Below the pieces are notes generated by a model that worked only from the letters and a program-made list of their open reading frames with translations, had not been told where the DNA came from and did not search any database. Shown in pieces: positions 50,070-59,851 of a DNA stretch of 64,000 bases. How positions within the stretch are numbered: the stretch's first letter is position 1; every line of letters starts with the position of its first letter. The stretch comes from SB11 sp965222995. Its GTDB lineage: Bacteria; Bacteroidota; Bacteroidia; UBA8524. A program made the position numbers and the translations under genes. The DNA lies in assembly GCA_965222995.1 (NCBI GenBank), contig OZ244977.1, positions 2,356,001 to 2,420,000 of the forward strand. Direction: 5' to 3'.

Positions 50070-51704
50070 TTATTTAGTTACCAATTTTGATTCGCCTTGC
50101 AAAATAGCTTCATATTGGTTTAAAGCATTTATTGCTACTTTAATAGTATTATCACCATCGTTTAAAGCCATATAAAAAGCTTCTCTTCCAAATAATTGGC
50201 GCGCCACAAATGCCTTAGCTTGTCTGTTTATTTTAGGCATCAGCTTACTTAGTTCATCCTCGTTAAACACTATATTATTTTTTGTGAGCATTGCAGCCAT
50301 TTGTTGTTTCAACGTATTGTTAAAATTGAACCTATCAACCAGTTCTTTCCCGGTTTTATATTGCTTAGAAAGTTGGTTCTTATTCAGTGCTGCATACTTG
50401 TATGCCAGCCTGCTTATTAAACCGTTACGATATATAATATTTAATAGTTTAGAGTGTGAAATACTATCGAGCGGCACAAAAATGTCCGGGTATACCCCTC
50501 CTCCACCATACACTTTTCTGCCTGAAGGTGTAGTATATTCCAAATCCTTATTTTTCTTCACACTATCAGGGTGGTCAAATTCTCCTGCTTTATAACGCTC
50601 AGTAATTTCGGCTTCATAATTATCATATCCATTGTCGTAAGGTTTTTGTATACTGCGCCCTGTGGGTGTATAATAACGGGCTATGGTTAGCCTTAAAGCC
50701 GCCCCATCTGCCAAAGCAAAAGACTCTTGTACCAAACCTTTTCCATACGAGCGTCTGCCCACTATTACGCCCCTGTCCCAATCTTGTACAGCACCAGAAA
50801 CTATTTCACTTGCTGATGCTGAACCTTCATCAATAAGTATAATCAATTTTCCTTTGGTAAAACTTCCTTTACTATCTGTTTTATACTCAGTTTTTCCTTG
50901 CTTCCTACCTTCGGTATATACCATTAACTTATTTTCCCCTAAAAACTCCGAAGCCACTCCTGTTGCAGCATGTAAGTACCCCCCCGGATTACCTCGTAAA
51001 TCTAGGATTAACTCTTCCATCCCTTTGCCTTTTAGTTCATTAATGGCATTGCTTAATTCTTTATAGGTATCCCGCGAAAAACTAACCAGCTTTATATAAC
51101 CTGTAGTAGCATTCATCATATAGGTTGCCTCAACACTATATAGTGGTATTTTTCCTCTGGTAATGGTAAAATCAAGTAAGCCTTTCTCACCGAAGCGTTT
51201 AACTTTAACATTTACTTTAGTACCGCTTTCTCCTTTAAGTCTTTTAGCAACTCCTGCATTATCAATATTTATACCTGCCACAGTTTCGCCTTCAACTTCT
51301 ACTATTCTATCTCCTGCCTCTATACCTGCTTTTTCAGCAGGACCATTATGTATTACGGTGGCTACAAAAATGGTATCATCCATTAAGTTAAATTCTACAC
51401 CTATTCCTTCAAAATTTCCTTCTAATTGCTCGTTTACTGCTTTTAAGTTCTCTGCGGGTATATAGCTTGAGTGAGGGTCTAAATTATGCAATAGTTCAAC
51501 TATAGCATCTTCGGTAAGTTCATTACCATCTACAGTGTCTACATAGGCAGAGTTTATCAAACCAATTACTTGGTCTAATTTTTTATTGCTTGTAATGCTT
51601 AAACTGCCTTTATCACTTTGTAAAAAATATCCGCCTGCTATGCCTATAGCCAATAACAGTGCATATATTAAGGGTTGCCAAACGTTTTGTTTCTTTGTAC
51701 TCAA
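50070..51704 (-). CDS. Carboxyl-terminal processing protease, peptidase S41 family
   Basis: 544 residues. An N-terminal membrane anchor (LIYALLLAIGIAGGYFL) is followed by a PDZ domain (about residues 80-180: EGIGVEFNLMDDTIFVATVIHNGPAEKAGIEAGDRIVEVEGETVAG) and the S41 protease domain. The catalytic Ser is in LIDEGSASASEI (about 290-300), and Lys is in VGRRSYGKGLVQ, the Ser-Lys dyad of the tail-specific proteases. It processes or degrades periplasmic proteins from their C-termini. The C-terminal extension of about 150 residues is normal for Bacteroidota CtpA. The gene stands alone. Confidence 0.92.
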   Translation of the reverse strand: MSTKKQNVWQPLIYALLLAIGIAGGYFLQSDKGSLSITSNKKLDQVIGLINSAYVDTVDGNELTEDAIVELLHNLDPHSSYIPAENLKAVNEQLEGNFEGIGVEFNLMDDTIFVATVIHNGPAEKAGIEAGDRIVEVEGETVAGINIDNAGVAKRLKGESGTKVNVKVKRFGEKGLLDFTITRGKIPLYSVEATYMMNATTGYIKLVSFSRDTYKELSNAINELKGKGMEELILDLRGNPGGYLHAATGVASEFLGENKLMVYTEGRKQGKTEYKTDSKGSFTKGKLIILIDEGSASASEIVSGAVQDWDRGVIVGRRSYGKGLVQESFALADGAALRLTIARYYTPTGRSIQKPYDNGYDNYEAEITERYKAGEFDHPDSVKKNKDLEYTTPSGRKVYGGGGVYPDIFVPLDSISHSKLLNIIYRNGLISRLAYKYAALNKNQLSKQYKTGKELVDRFNFNNTLKQQMAAMLTKNNIVFNEDELSKLMPKINRQAKAFVARQLFGREAFYMALNDGDNTIKVAINALNQYEAILQGESKLVTK

Positions 51705-51856
51705 AATTCTTATCTCTAGGGTTTCTCTTTTTTAACCGACTACTCTGTAAAAAAGTGCTGATTCAATATTACATTACAGGCGTTTAAAACTTGTATGAAA
51801 ACGATAAAAACCGAGCAATTATCGTTCCCTAAAAAGTGCCATCTTTGCTTTTGCAA

Positions 51857-52657
51857 ATGAAACTAAGAAACACCGAAAAACCATCAAATTATACCAACTT
51901 AGAAAAGAAAAGTACTGCTGCGCTTTTGGAGGGTATTAATAATGAAGATAAAACTGTTGCTAAAGCTGTTGAAAAGGCTTTACCCCAAATAGAAAAGCTG
52001 GTAAATGAAATAGTTGCCAATATGCAACTGGGAGGGCGTTTGTTTTATATGGGTGCAGGCACTAGTGGCCGTTTAGGAATTTTGGATGCCAGTGAATGCC
52101 CCCCAACTTTTGGTGTTGAACATGGTTTGGTTGTAGGTATTATTGCCGGGGGAGATGGTGCAATTAGAAAAGCGGTTGAGTTTGCGGAAGATGATAAAGT
52201 ACAAGGCTGGAAAGATTTGCAAGCTTATGATATTAATGCAAGCGATGTTGTTATTGGTATAACTGCAAGCGGCACTACGCCTTATGTTTTAGGGGCTATG
52301 GAAGATTGTAATGCCCATACTATTATTACAGGAGGTATAACCTGTAACCCCAACAGTCCTTTAGCTGAAACTGTTAAATTTCCTATTGAAGTGGATACGG
52401 GTGCTGAGTTTGTAACAGGTAGCACACGCATGAAGGCAGGTACTGCCCAAAAAATGATACTGAACATGATTACTACTGCCACTATGATTAAATTGGGCAG
52501 GGTGAAAGGAAATAGAATGGTTGATATGCATATTAGCAATGACAAACTGGTTGAGCGAGGTGCCAGAATGCTGATGGAAAGCAAAAATTTAGACTATGAA
52601 ACAGCTAAAACACTGCTTTTGAAAAGTGGTAGTGTGCGTAAAGCATTAGAGGTTTAG
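51857..52657 (+). CDS. murQ: N-acetylmuramic acid 6-phosphate etherase MurQ
   Basis: 266 residues from ATG at 51857; the frame continues up to a GTG at 51836 but those seven residues are not conserved. SIS domain: MGAGTSGRLGILDASECPPTFG, which contains the family signature, then TASGTTPYVLGAM and GAEFVTGSTRMKAGTAQKMILNM. MurQ cleaves the lactyl ether of MurNAc-6-P to GlcNAc-6-P and D-lactate in peptidoglycan recycling. It ends overlapping by 4 bases the stop of the minus-strand gene at 52654. Confidence 0.95.
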   Translation: MKLRNTEKPSNYTNLEKKSTAALLEGINNEDKTVAKAVEKALPQIEKLVNEIVANMQLGGRLFYMGAGTSGRLGILDASECPPTFGVEHGLVVGIIAGGDGAIRKAVEFAEDDKVQGWKDLQAYDINASDVVIGITASGTTPYVLGAMEDCNAHTIITGGITCNPNSPLAETVKFPIEVDTGAEFVTGSTRMKAGTAQKMILNMITTATMIKLGRVKGNRMVDMHISNDKLVERGARMLMESKNLDYETAKTLLLKSGSVRKALEV

Positions 52658-53562
52658 TCCCCATCTTCTTCCGGAGTATCACCTTCTTTTGCAGGTGGTG
52701 CGTTTTCAGCTTCTTTTTTCTTTTGTTCATCTTCGGGAGAAAGAAAGTGTAGGAATCCTTTTTTCACCTCCTCCTCATTAAAATAGAGCTTATAAATGTA
52801 GGTTTTGGTCATTATATTCTCCCGACGTAATACGTTTACATCTTTATCTAAATTTGGGAAAATAGCTACTACCTGATTAGCCAAATCGTACACCATAAGC
52901 GTTTTTTCACCTTTACGATATACCATACTGGGTGGTAGTATTATACTAAAGTTGTACAGTATTTTTCTGTTTTCGGGAATAAACTTTACTTGTTCATTCC
53001 ATAAATCTAACAATCGTGGAGGCACTTTATTTTTTGCCCCGTAAATAATCTCTTCTAACCTAAGCGAAAGCTGGCTTTTTACATTCGGTTCACCACCCTT
53101 AAAGGTATATTTGGCATAAGGAATTACAAACAATTTCAGGTTTTCTAAATCTTTGCTACTGGTTTCAATTATTAAATTTTTACGCCCTAAGCCTAACGTA
53201 TCAATGTTTATGTATAGTGGTTTAGGTTTGGCTTCTATATTCTCATTATCCTGAAGGTATAAATAACCACCTGTATCTATTAACAATGCACTACCATCTG
53301 CTTCAAATAACTGAAAAAACTGAATCTCGTTATGATAATATTCTGAGGCATAAGCCTCGTCTACAGAAAGCTTTCTTTTTTTAGTAGTGTAAATGGGAGC
53401 ACTATCTAAGTGTAGAGAAGTGTTAAATAGTAATATCTGTTTACTGTCTGTACTTGTTGCAATGTCAAATGCTATAGTTTTTTGGGCTTTGCTTTCAAAA
53501 CAAAATAACACAATAGCTACTAAAAGCAGCTTATGTATTATATATAGTTTTTTAGCCCTCAA
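52654..53562 (-). CDS. Secreted protein of unknown function
   Basis: 302 residues with a signal peptide (LLLVAIVLFCFESKAQ). The mature part has many short beta-strand patterns (TIAFDIATSTDSKQILLFNTSL, LIDTGGYLYLQDNE, NFSIILPPSMVYRKGEKTLMVYDLANQ), and ends in an acidic/Pro-rich tail (EKKKEAENAPPAKEGDTPEEDGD-like). No family is recognised. It starts 6 bases after the next upstream gene (53569-54345) and both probably belong to one operon of envelope proteins. Confidence 0.5.
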   Translation of the reverse strand: MRAKKLYIIHKLLLVAIVLFCFESKAQKTIAFDIATSTDSKQILLFNTSLHLDSAPIYTTKKRKLSVDEAYASEYYHNEIQFFQLFEADGSALLIDTGGYLYLQDNENIEAKPKPLYINIDTLGLGRKNLIIETSSKDLENLKLFVIPYAKYTFKGGEPNVKSQLSLRLEEIIYGAKNKVPPRLLDLWNEQVKFIPENRKILYNFSIILPPSMVYRKGEKTLMVYDLANQVVAIFPNLDKDVNVLRRENIMTKTYIYKLYFNEEEVKKGFLHFLSPEDEQKKKEAENAPPAKEGDTPEEDGD

Positions 53563-53568
53563 ATACTT

Positions 53569-54345
53569 TTATTTTTTTAATATAATCTCCCCTTCTTTTA
53601 TAAGGGTACCGTCATACACTTCTACTTTATAGGTGTACTTGCCTTTGCGTAAATCGTTTATGTACAATACATTTTCAGCCGCCTTCATATTTATAAACTC
53701 TTTTACCAGCTTTTTTCTTTTATCATATAACCGAAAATTAACGGATACCAGCTTTTTCAGATGTTCTCTGGGTAGTTTAATTAGCAGCGCACGTTTTTCA
53801 TCTACCAAGCTTATTTTCTCCGCAACTTTCTCTATAAATGATGGAGGCTGTGTACCCGTAGCGTCTGCATAAGTAGTTTCTATATTCGCCTCTACTAATT
53901 TCTCTTTGCAAACTTTACCACCTGTTTGGGCTACATATACTTCAAGTATGTTTTTATCTTTTTCAGCAGGTTTTGCAAATACTACTGCGCCTTTTCCCCA
54001 GCACGCCGCATCACTAGTATACTTTTTTAAGAATATTACTCTTACCGAGTTTTTTTTGGCTTTGAAATAAACGGCATTACTACGGTCAGTTTCTATTTGG
54101 TAGTCCTCCGTTTCATAAATAGCTACACGCTCACCATAATTTGATATAACAGGTTTAAACTGCGAAGCTGATAGTTGGTTGTTGTATGTTGTTGCTGCTT
54201 TAAAATTACTATCGGGTTTGTAAAACAAATAATTGCTTCCCCCAGCATCGGGCATGGGAGCTAAATAATAATCTTCGGTTTGTGCTGCAAGAACACTGAA
54301 ACAGGCAACAAAGGCTATTGCAAACAGGCTTTTTATCAACTTCAT
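53569..54345 (-). CDS. Secreted protein of unknown function
   Basis: 258 residues from the ATG at 54345; the frame extends to 54396 but that start would place non-hydrophobic residues before the signal peptide and falls in the preceding gene's terminator. The signal is MKLIKSLFAIAFVACFSVLAAQ. The mature part resembles a beta-sandwich near its end (NVLYINDLRKGKYTYKVEVYDGTLIKEG), similar to T9SS-type tails but without the usual motifs. Function unknown. Confidence 0.5.
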   Translation of the reverse strand: MKLIKSLFAIAFVACFSVLAAQTEDYYLAPMPDAGGSNYLFYKPDSNFKAATTYNNQLSASQFKPVISNYGERVAIYETEDYQIETDRSNAVYFKAKKNSVRVIFLKKYTSDAACWGKGAVVFAKPAEKDKNILEVYVAQTGGKVCKEKLVEANIETTYADATGTQPPSFIEKVAEKISLVDEKRALLIKLPREHLKKLVSVNFRLYDKRKKLVKEFINMKAAENVLYINDLRKGKYTYKVEVYDGTLIKEGEIILKK

Positions 54346-54375
54346 TTTTTCAAAGGTATTATTACAAAAACAAAA

Positions 54376-54405
54376 AAGCTGCCAGCGTTTATACACAGGC
54401 AGCTT
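54376..54405 (-). terminator. Terminator of the BatD-like gene
   Basis: AAGCTGCC and GGCAGCTT form perfect 8-base arms around a 14-base loop. On the minus strand the stem is followed by TTTTGTTTTTG, typical of a factor-independent terminator. It is 24 bases after the stop of the gene at 54430-55080. Confidence 0.7.
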
Positions 54406-54429
54406 ATATAGTGGATAATACTAAACAGT

Positions 54430-55080
54430 TTATTGTATTTCGTAACTTTTGAAATAGCTATTTGCGGGAAAGTTTTTAAAGTTGTTGGCAGTTATAAAAA
54501 TACCACCATCATAAGTTTTCCTTTTCGCCAAGCTATACGTTTGTCTTGTAAAATAATAACTTGTATTTTTTTCGTTAAAAGAACTTTCAAACTTATTTTT
54601 TTCTTCAATAAGAATCATTGTTTTACCTATATCATCCTCTTTTAGGTTTACATATTTTTGTTTCTTATTCTTTTTTATTTGCTCTACAATTAAAAATTCT
54701 TCTTTGTATTTGCCATCGCTAATTTCTACCTGCCTTACTACAATTGAATCTTTAAGGGGTAATGCATCGGTAACTTGTAGTTCAACAGAATCGGTAGTTA
54801 AAGTTTGCTCACCTATATTAAAAGTAAAAGGACCTATCCATAAACTTCCTGTTTTTGTGATGAGTTTACTAGTTTTAAAATCTACTCTTGCTAAATTGTT
54901 AAAGTGGGGGTCTCTTTCTTTTTCAGGCTGGTTTGCATCATAATATACAACACTTACCGTTATTTCATCGCCTACTCTGGGTGCCAGATTACTTACCTCT
55001 AACCTAGCTTGTTGCGCCGATGCTGAATAGCTTATTACTGCCATGAAAAAGAGTAACACGATATTGCTTTTAACTTTCAT
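54430..55080 (-). CDS. Secreted BatD-like (oxygen-tolerance type) protein, tentative
   Basis: 216 residues with a signal peptide (NIVLLFFMAVISYSASAQ). The beginning of the mature part (ARLEVSNLAPRVGDEITVSVVYYD) and the later LWIGPFTFNIGEQTLTTDSVELQVTDALP resemble the N-terminal beta-sandwich of BatD/BamL-type proteins, but the full BatD is much longer, so this may be a short relative. Function is not known. It has its own terminator. Confidence 0.45.
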   Translation of the reverse strand: MKVKSNIVLLFFMAVISYSASAQQARLEVSNLAPRVGDEITVSVVYYDANQPEKERDPHFNNLARVDFKTSKLITKTGSLWIGPFTFNIGEQTLTTDSVELQVTDALPLKDSIVVRQVEISDGKYKEEFLIVEQIKKNKKQKYVNLKEDDIGKTMILIEEKNKFESSFNEKNTSYYFTRQTYSLAKRKTYDGGIFITANNFKNFPANSYFKSYEIQ

Positions 55081-55119
55081 AATTGATATTGGTTCAGGTT
55101 CTGACTTATAACGAAAAAA

Positions 55120-55143
55120 CCCAAGTTATAATTATAACTTGGG
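55120..55143 (-). terminator. Terminator of the RNase Y gene (perfect 24-bp palindrome)
   Basis: CCCAAGTTATAA and its reverse complement make a perfect 12+12 palindrome; on the minus strand the stem is followed by TTTTTTCG. The stem would close with a small loop formed from its centre. It lies 25 bases after the rny stop. Confidence 0.75.
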
Positions 55144-55167
55144 CTTACTATAAAGTTTTCGATGTAA

Positions 55168-56709
55168 CTACTTGGCAAAATTCACCGCCCTACGCTCGCG
55201 TATAACGGTTACTTTTATTTGCCCGGGGTATATCATTTCGGTCATAATTTGTTGGCTGATATCAAACGATAGTTTCTCTGCCTTATCATCTGATACCTTT
55301 TCACTTTCTACCATTACACGTAGTTCTCTACCTGCTTGAATTGCAAAAGCCTTATGTACACCATCATAAGAAAGTGCAAGATTTTCCAAGTCTTTCAAAC
55401 GCTTCATGTAGTTCTCTACATCCTCGCGCCGTGCACCGGGGCGAGAACCTGATATGGCATCACAAGCTTGCACAATAGGTGATATTAATGAGGTCATCTC
55501 TATCTCATCGTGGTGAGCACCTATAGCATTTACTACTTGTGGGTGTTCTTTGTATTTCTCTGCCAGCTTCATACCCAATAATGCGTGTGGAGTTTCCGCA
55601 TCATCATCGGGCACTTTACCAATATCGTGCAACAGCCCTGCACGTTTAGCCAGTTTGACATTTAAGCCCATTTCGGCTGCCATGGTAGCACAAAGGTTGG
55701 CTACTTCTCTACTGTGTTGTAGCAGGTTTTGTCCGTATGATGAACGGTAACGCATACGCCCCACCATTCTTATTAGCTCAGGATGTAAACCGTGAATGTT
55801 TAAATCTATACAAGTACGCTCTCCTGTTTCTATAATTTCTTCTTCCAGTTGCTTTCTGGTTTTAGCAACCACTTCCTCAATACGGGCAGGGTGAATACGA
55901 CCATCAGTAACCAAACGGTGTAGCGATAGACGTGCTATCTCACGGCGAATCGGGTCAAAGCCTGATAGTATAATTGCCTCAGGGGTATCGTCTACTATAA
56001 TCTCTATACCTGTAGCCGCTTCCAATGCACGGATATTACGTCCTTCACGACCAATAATACGTCCTTTTACTTCGTCGCTTTCTATATTGAACACAGATAC
56101 CGAGTTTTCGATAGCTTGTTCTGCTGCTGTACGCTGTATGGTTTGTATTACTATGCGGCGTGCTTCTTTAGTAGCACTTAGTTTAGCCTCATCAACAATG
56201 TCTTTCACTTTAGCCGATGCCATAGTAGCTGCTTCTTTGGTAAGCGTTTCCATTAGTTGCGCCTTAGCATCTTCGGCAGACATTTCTGCTACTTTTTCAA
56301 GTTGTTTTACTTGTTGTTGGTGGAATTTATCCAGCTCTTCTTTCTTCTTTGAAACTATTTCAAGCTGGTTGCCTAAATCTTCTTTTATACGCTCAACTTC
56401 TTTTTCTTTTTTATTGAAGTTTTCAAGCTTTTGATTAAGGCTTTGTTCTTTTTGTTTAATACGGTTTTCTGCCTGCTGAATGTGGCGGTCTTTTTCATTC
56501 ACAGCCTTTTCATGTTCGCTTTTCAGCTTCATAAAATGCTCTTTGGCTTCAAGCTGTTTATCTTTTTTAATTACCTCGGCTTCTTTTTTAGCCTCCTTAA
56601 TTACATCAGCGGCTGCACTCTTGTTTTTGTTATTAATAAGTACCCATGCAATTACTGCTCCCAGTGCAAGGGAACCCAATATGGATACGATAAGGATAAT
56701 ACTGTCCAT
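55168..56709 (-). CDS. rny: Ribonuclease Y
   Basis: 513 residues, standard length. An N-terminal membrane anchor (IILIVSILGSLALGAVIAWVLI) is followed by a long coiled coil (residues 30-190, Lys/Glu-rich). The KH domain (about 200-265) contains GRIIGREGRNIRALEAATG. The HD domain carries LLHDIGK (about 358-364) and GAHHDE, binding the metal ions for phosphodiester cleavage. RNase Y starts mRNA decay at the membrane. Its neighbours upstream on the minus strand are zapA and the coiled-coil gene. Confidence 0.97.
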   Translation of the reverse strand: MDSIILIVSILGSLALGAVIAWVLINNKNKSAAADVIKEAKKEAEVIKKDKQLEAKEHFMKLKSEHEKAVNEKDRHIQQAENRIKQKEQSLNQKLENFNKKEKEVERIKEDLGNQLEIVSKKKEELDKFHQQQVKQLEKVAEMSAEDAKAQLMETLTKEAATMASAKVKDIVDEAKLSATKEARRIVIQTIQRTAAEQAIENSVSVFNIESDEVKGRIIGREGRNIRALEAATGIEIIVDDTPEAIILSGFDPIRREIARLSLHRLVTDGRIHPARIEEVVAKTRKQLEEEIIETGERTCIDLNIHGLHPELIRMVGRMRYRSSYGQNLLQHSREVANLCATMAAEMGLNVKLAKRAGLLHDIGKVPDDDAETPHALLGMKLAEKYKEHPQVVNAIGAHHDEIEMTSLISPIVQACDAISGSRPGARREDVENYMKRLKDLENLALSYDGVHKAFAIQAGRELRVMVESEKVSDDKAEKLSFDISQQIMTEMIYPGQIKVTVIRERRAVNFAK

Positions 56710-56773
56710 GTTTAATTTCTTTGGCGTTTTGGCTTATACAGGTAGTGCAAGATGTGGTTGAAGGAAGAAAGGT

Positions 56774-57064
56774 TTACGGATTTAACCTACTATCTAAAGT
56801 TTGATGTATTTGGGCTAGAATCTCGTTGGCTTGGGTAGAAGTGGTACCGCTACGTTTATCAGCAGCGATATAGTCGGTAGCTAAGTCTAAAGAAGCCATT
56901 GCAAGAGCATCTTGCTGGTCTTTTACCGAGTATTTCTCAGTATAATTTTTGGCTTTGTCATTGGCTAATTTAGCTGCCGCCCGTACATTTTCTTCAAATC
57001 CGGCATTTATACGCAATGGGTAAACCCTATCGCAAATATTTACTTTAATCGAAATCTCTTCCAC
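56774..57064 (-). CDS. zapA: Cell division protein ZapA
   Basis: 96 residues. The sequence begins ISIKVNICDRVYPLRINAGFEENVRAAAKLANDKAKNYTEKYS, matching the ZapA fold: a small globular head followed by a coiled coil (AKLANDKA... and ALAMASLDLATDYIA). ZapA binds and bundles FtsZ filaments at midcell. It lies between a coiled-coil gene and rny, the gene order seen in many Bacteroidota. Confidence 0.88.
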   Translation of the reverse strand: MEEISIKVNICDRVYPLRINAGFEENVRAAAKLANDKAKNYTEKYSVKDQQDALAMASLDLATDYIAADKRSGTTSTQANEILAQIHQTLDSRLNP

Positions 57065-57077
57065 AAACTATCTTTCT

Positions 57078-57368
57078 TTACTCACTTAATCTTGCTATAC
57101 ACCTATCTATTTCTCTAATATACTCGTTTATTTTTAATTTCACTTCACGAGCATCAGTTTTCGAGAGGTGTATCCCTCCTGCAATTTTAATAATTTTATT
57201 ATACTCTTCTAGGTCTTTAATTGTATTTTTTTGAATATCTAACGTCTCTTTTATCTGTCCGTTTTCCTTTGCCAATCGGGCATTCTCCTCTCTTAAACCG
57301 TCGTTTACTTTCGCCAGTTTTTCTACTTTTTGTTGTATGGCTTTCAGTTGTTCAACCAACGCGTCCAT
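57078..57368 (-). CDS. Small coiled-coil protein upstream of zapA
   Basis: 96 residues, mostly one long coiled coil with regular heptads (LVEQLKAIQQKVEKLAKVNDGLREENARLAKENGQIKETLDIQ) and a short C-terminal head (INEYIREIDRCIARLSE). It is 13 bases upstream of zapA and in the same direction. In architecture it is like ZapB-type or septum proteins but no sequence match is clear, so a function in division is inferred only from its position. Confidence 0.6.
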   Translation of the reverse strand: MDALVEQLKAIQQKVEKLAKVNDGLREENARLAKENGQIKETLDIQKNTIKDLEEYNKIIKIAGGIHLSKTDAREVKLKINEYIREIDRCIARLSE

Positions 57369-57392
57369 GCTAGTTTACTGTTTTAGGTTCCA

Positions 57393-57451
57393 GTCATGCT
57401 GAATTTATTTCAGCATCTCAGTTTTAGATTCCGAAACAAGTTCGGAATGAC
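57393..57451. repeat. Interspersed repeat unit: two hairpins bounded by GTCAT/ATGAC
   Basis: Two perfect 8-base hairpins stand side by side: ATGCTGAA-TTTAT-TTCAGCAT (57396-57416) and ATTCCGAA-ACAAG-TTCGGAAT (57428-57448), enclosed by GTCAT at 57393 and ATGAC at 57447-57451. It sits between pheT and the coiled-coil gene. The second hairpin reappears in degenerate form at 60533-60557 (21 of 25 bases). It looks like a Bacteroidota REP-type element. Confidence 0.6.
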
Positions 57452-57463
57452 CTCTGCACAAAA

Positions 57464-59851
57464 TTACTTTCTAATTATCGCTCCTGCTTGTTTCTCAAAA
57501 CCTTGCATCAATCGGCTCATAATTTTGTCAATCTCTTTATCTTTAAGTGTAGCATTCTCATCTTGCAAAATAAAGCTTAACGCATAGGCTTTTTTGTCAG
57601 CATCAATTTTATCTCCTTCATATACATCAAACACATCTATATCTTTCAACAGTTTGCGCTCTGCTTGTCGGGCAATAGTATGCAGTTGCTCAAAGGTAAC
57701 TTTTTTATCTACTACTAATGATAAATCTCTGCGTACCTCGGGAAACTTAGAAATTTCTTGCAAAGTAAACTTCTCTTTAGTGGCTCGTTTTACCAGTTTA
57801 TCCCAATCCATCACTGCATAAAAAACATCGCCTTCTATATCAAAACGTTTCAAAATGCTTTTATCTACCTGCCCGTAATTAATCAACTTGCCCTCTTCTA
57901 TTTCTTGGGGAGAGCTAATGGTATTTCTTTCTTTAAAAGCTATATCAGCCCCTAAGTGTGTAAACAAGTTATCGCAACTTTGTTTTAGGGTGTAAAAGTC
58001 AACCGCTTTAGCCTTTTGCCTCCAATTGGCATTTTGCTCATCACCGCAAAGCCACAGGCTTAACCACCATTTCTCCACATACTTATCGCCTATTTTTCGG
58101 TAGGTTTTGCTTAACTCGAAAAACTTAAGGTTTTGAGCCTTGCGGTTCTTATTATAAGCAATAGCTTCTAAGCCTGAGTATAGGGTATTCATTCGCATAA
58201 CACCCAAATCAGCACTTAAGGGATTAAGCATTTTTACGCTTTGCTCTAACTCCTCATCGGTATAATAGCTTATTTTGGTTAGCGAGTTGGTAACTAACTC
58301 ATAATAACCTTGCACTGCCAGCATATCTGCTGCTCTATTATATAGTTTCTCTGTATTTACACCTTTATTGGTGTTGAGTGATAGTGTAACCTTTTCGGGC
58401 AAGGCAATATTGTTAAACCCATAAATACGGATAAACTCTTCAATAACATCTATTTCGCGGGTTACATCAGAGCGGTAGGCGGGCACTTCTAACTCCAAGC
58501 CTTCATCGCTTTCTTTTTTTATGGTGATGTCTAAACCTTTCATCACAGCTTTTATATGCTCGGGTGAAGCACTTTGCCCCAATACCTGCTCTACTTTTTT
58601 ATAGCGAAGTGTAATGTTTGAAGCGGGTATTTTTCTCACATATTCATCAACAACTGCACTGCTTACTGTACCCCCTGCGATTTCTAAAATCAAAGCAACA
58701 ACCATTTGCAAGGCTTTGGTTGTTATTTCAGGGTCTGTACCTCGCTCGTATCTAAAAGAAGCATCAGTATTTAGTCCGTGCGCTTTTGCTGATTTACGTA
58801 TGGTTACCGAATCGAAAAAAGCACTTTCTATAAATATATTTTTAGTTGCAGAGGTTACCCCACTGTGCAACCCACCGAAAACACCTGCAAGAGCAATGGG
58901 TTTCCCAGCATCGCAGATTAATAACTCAACACCTGTAAGTTTACGCTCTACCTCATCTAAAGTGGTAAATTTTTCCCCTTCTTTTGCTTTGCGAACAACA
59001 ATTTTGTTCTGAGCTATTTTATCCGCATCAAAAGCATGGATAGGTTGCCCTAAAGTATGCAATACATAGTTGGTAATATCTACTATGTTGTTTATAGGGC
59101 TTAAACCTATTGATTTTAAACGGGTTTGTAACCAATCAGGACTATCTTTTACTTCTACCCCACTAATGCTAATACCGCTATATCGGGGACAGCCTTCTGT
59201 ATCTTCAATAGAGACTACAACTGTATTATCGCCTTGCGGAGTAGGAATTTCTTTATATGCTATATGAGGTTGTTTGCCTGTAAGAGCGGCTAAATCTCTC
59301 GCAGTTCCCAGATGTGAGGCAGCATCACCACGGTTGGCGGTTAAGCCAATCTCGAAAACAGTATCGTTTTCAATATTGAAATAATTGGCAGCAGGTGTGC
59401 CTACTTTGGCAGCAGGGTCTAAAACCATAATCCCTTCATGGCTAGTACCTAAGCCTACTTCATCTCCGGCACATATCATCCCCTCAGATAATTCGCCACG
59501 CAGTTTTGATTTTTTTATAGTAAAAGCTTCGCCACCTGTTGGGTAAAGTGTTGTACCAATAGTTGCCACCAACACTTTTTGCCCTTGCTCTAGGTTACTA
59601 GCTCCACAAACTATTTGTAATAACTTATCAGCGCCTATATCTACTTTGGCAAGGCTCAAACGGTCGGCATTGGGGTGTTGCCATTTTTCTTTTACCTCAC
59701 CAACTACAAGTCCCTTAAGTCCACCCGCTATACTACTCACCTGCTCCATACTTTCTACCTCTAAGCCGCAATTGGTTAGTAAAGGTTCCAGTTCAGCAGG
59801 TGTTTGTTCTATATCTATAATGGTTTTTAGCCAGTTGTACGAAATTTTCAT
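57464..59851 (-). CDS. pheT: Phenylalanine--tRNA ligase, beta subunit
   Basis: 795 residues from the ATG at 59851 (MKISYNWLKTIIDI), the conserved PheT start; the frame reaches 59926 but the extra 25 residues are not homologous. The N-terminal tRNA-binding domain (about 40-150: GLVVGEVKEKWQHPNADRLSLAKVDIG) is followed by the B3/B4 editing part, the B5 domain, the catalytic-like core (VTREIDVIEEFIRIYGFNNI) and the C-terminal anticodon-binding FDX-ACB domain (SKFPEVRRDLSLVVDK ... AYALSFILQDENATLKDKEI). With PheS it charges tRNA-Phe. The alpha subunit is not in the window. Confidence 0.96.
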   Translation of the reverse strand: MKISYNWLKTIIDIEQTPAELEPLLTNCGLEVESMEQVSSIAGGLKGLVVGEVKEKWQHPNADRLSLAKVDIGADKLLQIVCGASNLEQGQKVLVATIGTTLYPTGGEAFTIKKSKLRGELSEGMICAGDEVGLGTSHEGIMVLDPAAKVGTPAANYFNIENDTVFEIGLTANRGDAASHLGTARDLAALTGKQPHIAYKEIPTPQGDNTVVVSIEDTEGCPRYSGISISGVEVKDSPDWLQTRLKSIGLSPINNIVDITNYVLHTLGQPIHAFDADKIAQNKIVVRKAKEGEKFTTLDEVERKLTGVELLICDAGKPIALAGVFGGLHSGVTSATKNIFIESAFFDSVTIRKSAKAHGLNTDASFRYERGTDPEITTKALQMVVALILEIAGGTVSSAVVDEYVRKIPASNITLRYKKVEQVLGQSASPEHIKAVMKGLDITIKKESDEGLELEVPAYRSDVTREIDVIEEFIRIYGFNNIALPEKVTLSLNTNKGVNTEKLYNRAADMLAVQGYYELVTNSLTKISYYTDEELEQSVKMLNPLSADLGVMRMNTLYSGLEAIAYNKNRKAQNLKFFELSKTYRKIGDKYVEKWWLSLWLCGDEQNANWRQKAKAVDFYTLKQSCDNLFTHLGADIAFKERNTISSPQEIEEGKLINYGQVDKSILKRFDIEGDVFYAVMDWDKLVKRATKEKFTLQEISKFPEVRRDLSLVVDKKVTFEQLHTIARQAERKLLKDIDVFDVYEGDKIDADKKAYALSFILQDENATLKDKEIDKIMSRLMQGFEKQAGAIIRK